From Pseudomonas taeanensis MS-3 (GTDB taxonomy: Bacteria > Pseudomonadota > Gammaproteobacteria > Pseudomonadales > Pseudomonadaceae), in NCBI RefSeq assembly GCF_000498575.2, contig NZ_AWSQ01000001.1, positions 1,792,161 through 1,851,393 on the forward strand: a DNA stretch of 59,233 bases. Direction: 5' to 3'. Shown piece by piece: positions 57,759-59,233 of this stretch. A model generated the notes under the pieces. That model was not told the origin of the DNA and searched no databases. It saw nothing but the letters and a program-made list of their open reading frames with translations. The translations under genes and the position numbers were made by a program. How positions within the stretch are numbered: position 1 is the stretch's first letter; each line of letters starts with the position of its first letter.

Positions 57759-57786
57759 AAAAACGCGGCCTTGGCCGCGTTTTTTC
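57759..57786 (+). terminator. Terminator of ilvC
   Basis: AAAACGCGGCC-TT-GGCCGCGTTTTTTC is a strong GC stem with a T run, 17 bases after the stop. Confidence 0.95.
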
Positions 57787-57898
57787 ATTCTAGTGCGAGG
57801 CTTCTGGTATAAAGCCTGATCATTAAGTCAGGGCTGTCGGCGAATCATTGTCGGTAACGCCTGTCGATATTTTCCATCTCCGTTGCAAGGTGTTGTTC

Positions 57899-58714
57899 AT
57901 GAACGAACGTCCAGAAGAGCCAAAACCGGCCCCCGACGCCGAAAGCATGCTGCCAATCGATGAGCATGAGGAAGAGGGACATGATGCGGAGGGGCGTAAG
58001 GTTCGTCATCGCGGCATCTATCTGCTGCCGAATTTGTTCACTACCGCCAACCTGTTCGCCGGCTTCTACGCGATCATCAATGCCATGAACGGCAATTTCT
58101 ACGTGGCTGCTGCTGCGGTATTCGTGGCCATGGTGCTGGATAGCCTGGATGGGCGAGTGGCGCGACTTACCAATACGCAGAGCGCTTTTGGTGCCGAATA
58201 CGATTCGTTGTCCGATATGGTCGCCTTCGGTGTAGCTCCAGCATTGCTTGCTTTCGAATGGGCGCTGGGCAGCATGGGCAAGGTCGGCTGGATGGTGGCG
58301 TTTATCTACGTCGCGGGAGCTGCCTTGCGCCTGGCGCGGTTCAATACCCAGGTTGGCACAGCGGACAAGCGTTTCTTCATCGGTTTGGCCAGCCCGGCGG
58401 CGGCCGGTGTAGTGGCAGGTACCGTCTGGGCCTTTAGCGACTTCGGCATTAAAGGCTCGAATATGGCCTTTGCAGTGGCGATGTTGGTGGCTGCCGCCGG
58501 CATGCTGATGGTCAGCAATATCAAGTACCACAGCTTCAAGGATCTTGATCTGAAAGGGCGCGTACCATTTGTCGCCATCCTGGCGGTGGTGTTGGTCTTT
58601 GCTGTTGTATTCAGTGATCCGCCACGGATTCTACTGATCATCTTCCTTGCGTATGCAGCTTCAGGCCCCGTGCAATATTTGTTGCAACTGCGTCGGCGCA
58701 AGCCGGCCAAGTAA
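57899..58714 (+). CDS. pssA: CDP-diacylglycerol-serine O-phosphatidyltransferase
   Basis: A 271-residue membrane enzyme that makes phosphatidylserine, precursor of phosphatidylethanolamine. After a charged N-terminal tail (about 1-40) come about eight membrane segments. The CDP-alcohol phosphotransferase motif is complete: DSLDGRVARLTNTQSAFGAEYDSLSD (near 80-105) with all Asp, Gly and Arg residues. AAGG is 9 bases before the ATG at 57899. It follows ilvC as in P. aeruginosa. Confidence 0.96.
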   Translation: MNERPEEPKPAPDAESMLPIDEHEEEGHDAEGRKVRHRGIYLLPNLFTTANLFAGFYAIINAMNGNFYVAAAAVFVAMVLDSLDGRVARLTNTQSAFGAEYDSLSDMVAFGVAPALLAFEWALGSMGKVGWMVAFIYVAGAALRLARFNTQVGTADKRFFIGLASPAAAGVVAGTVWAFSDFGIKGSNMAFAVAMLVAAAGMLMVSNIKYHSFKDLDLKGRVPFVAILAVVLVFAVVFSDPPRILLIIFLAYAASGPVQYLLQLRRRKPAK

Positions 58715-58729
58715 TCTAATTTCAGTTTT

Positions 58730-58772
58730 GCTCCGTGGTTTATTGGTGCACCGTCACCTATGGCCACGGAGC
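58730..58772 (+). terminator. Hairpin after pssA
   Basis: GCTCCGTGG and CCACGGAGC form a 9-bp stem around a loop of about 25 bases with a small inner GGTG/CACC pairing. No T run follows, so its role as terminator is uncertain. Confidence 0.5.
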
Positions 58773-59233
58773 TGCCTTCCCTTCCCCGTAGTCGCTCGCC
58801 GTTCCGGCGCCCCTCTGGCTCTATCTGTCTGTTTCGTCGCCGGCTCTGTGCGGTCGCTGGTCGTCCGTGTTTGTGGCGGTAGGGCTCAAAGTCTCTTGGA
58901 CGATAGCAGCACATTATTTCGCTACTGGTTCTGAATAAGTGGATAGCCGCATTCGCGCATCTCGACGCGAAGTTTTACTTCAGCGGTATGGTATGTGGTG
59001 CTTTGCGGACTTGGCTGTTGATTGATAGTGCGTATGGAGCTGCTCTCAGATGAGGTTGTCTGTCTGCTGATGCTGGGGGTGATTGGTATTGGTTGCTTGG
59101 AGCAGTGCATATAGCGGTACTCGTGCTGTTGTGTCCTCCTTATATGGGTGGCCGCTTGGTGGAGTGTTTGGCAGGCTTACTGGTGGCACTGAAATAAACC
59201 CCCAAATTAAGGGTTGACGTGGATTTCGTGGGG
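58773..59233. other. Gene-free end of window with a promoter-like sequence
   Basis: No convincing gene. Short open frames (a 40-codon Pro/Arg-rich frame from 58760; 58922-59110 on the minus strand) lack ribosome sites. The last bases hold TTGACG at 59214-59219, a good -35 hexamer, but the window stops before a -10 can be judged. In P. aeruginosa an rRNA operon lies close to pssA, so this could be an rrn promoter. Confidence 0.4.

Noticed and set aside
58922..59110. A 62-codon minus-strand frame after pssA
   Set aside because: Ser/Thr/Gln-rich low-complexity translation with no ribosome site or family resemblance.

Overview
This window is chromosomal DNA from a Pseudomonas (sensu lato). The best evidence is pseudomonad-specific synteny: dksA-gluQ and cbrX-cbrA-cbrB-crcZ-pcnB, phuUVW-prrF-cbpA, and mrcB-TPR lipoprotein-yqcC-ilvI-ilvH-ilvC-pssA. 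The G+C-rich codon use agrees with this. I do not assign a species. No transposase, integrase, phage gene, CRISPR array or tRNA was seen.

Layout. 1-6,202 (minus strand) holds the carbon-catabolite control module: the sensor kinase CbrA with the small upstream protein CbrX, the sigma-54 activator CbrB, the decoy sRNA CrcZ with its sigma-54 promoter and a palindrome fitting a CbrB site, and the 5' part of pcnB (cut by the window start). 6,203-37,977 is an accessory block of about 31.7 kb lying between cbrX and gluQ, which I recall as neighbours in P. aeruginosa and P. putida. It carries a DUF808 membrane protein, a LOG-family hydrolase, a pipecolate-oxidase-like enzyme, a complete braCDEFG branched-chain amino acid ABC transporter behind a sigma-54 promoter, a membrane-anchored glycerophosphodiesterase, urease accessory genes ureE-F-G-J, osmE, an AEC permease, a P. 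fragi-type lipase, and a catabolic region (23.1-37.2 kb). That region has a TRAP transporter, a glutamine-synthetase-like ligase, two aldehyde dehydrogenases, an iron-type alcohol dehydrogenase, two tandem choline/betaine-type binding proteins, a beta-hydroxyacid dehydrogenase and a LysR regulator. I infer gamma-glutamylation-based use of an amine or amino alcohol.

37.9-41.9 kb returns to core genes: gluQ, dksA, a PLP aminotransferase, sfsA and a Rieske protein. 42.0-45.9 kb is an iron/heme region: phuU, phuV, phuW, one copy of the Fur-controlled sRNA prrF, and a cyclic-nucleotide-binding protein. 46.0-53.0 kb holds housekeeping and conserved hypothetical genes including mrcB (PBP1b). 53.4-58.7 kb is branched-chain amino acid synthesis (ilvI, ilvH, ilvY, ilvC) followed by pssA. 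The last 0.5 kb has no convincing gene and ends in a promoter-like sequence.

The most notable observations are: the break in gluQ-cbrX synteny; the candidate amine/amino-alcohol island; a tandem duplication of the choline/betaine-binding-protein unit that left an alcohol dehydrogenase remnant; a 39-codon mini-gene between ureE and ureF that copies the start of ureF; a cluster of DnaA-box-like sequences downstream of braG; and a single prrF where P. aeruginosa has two.
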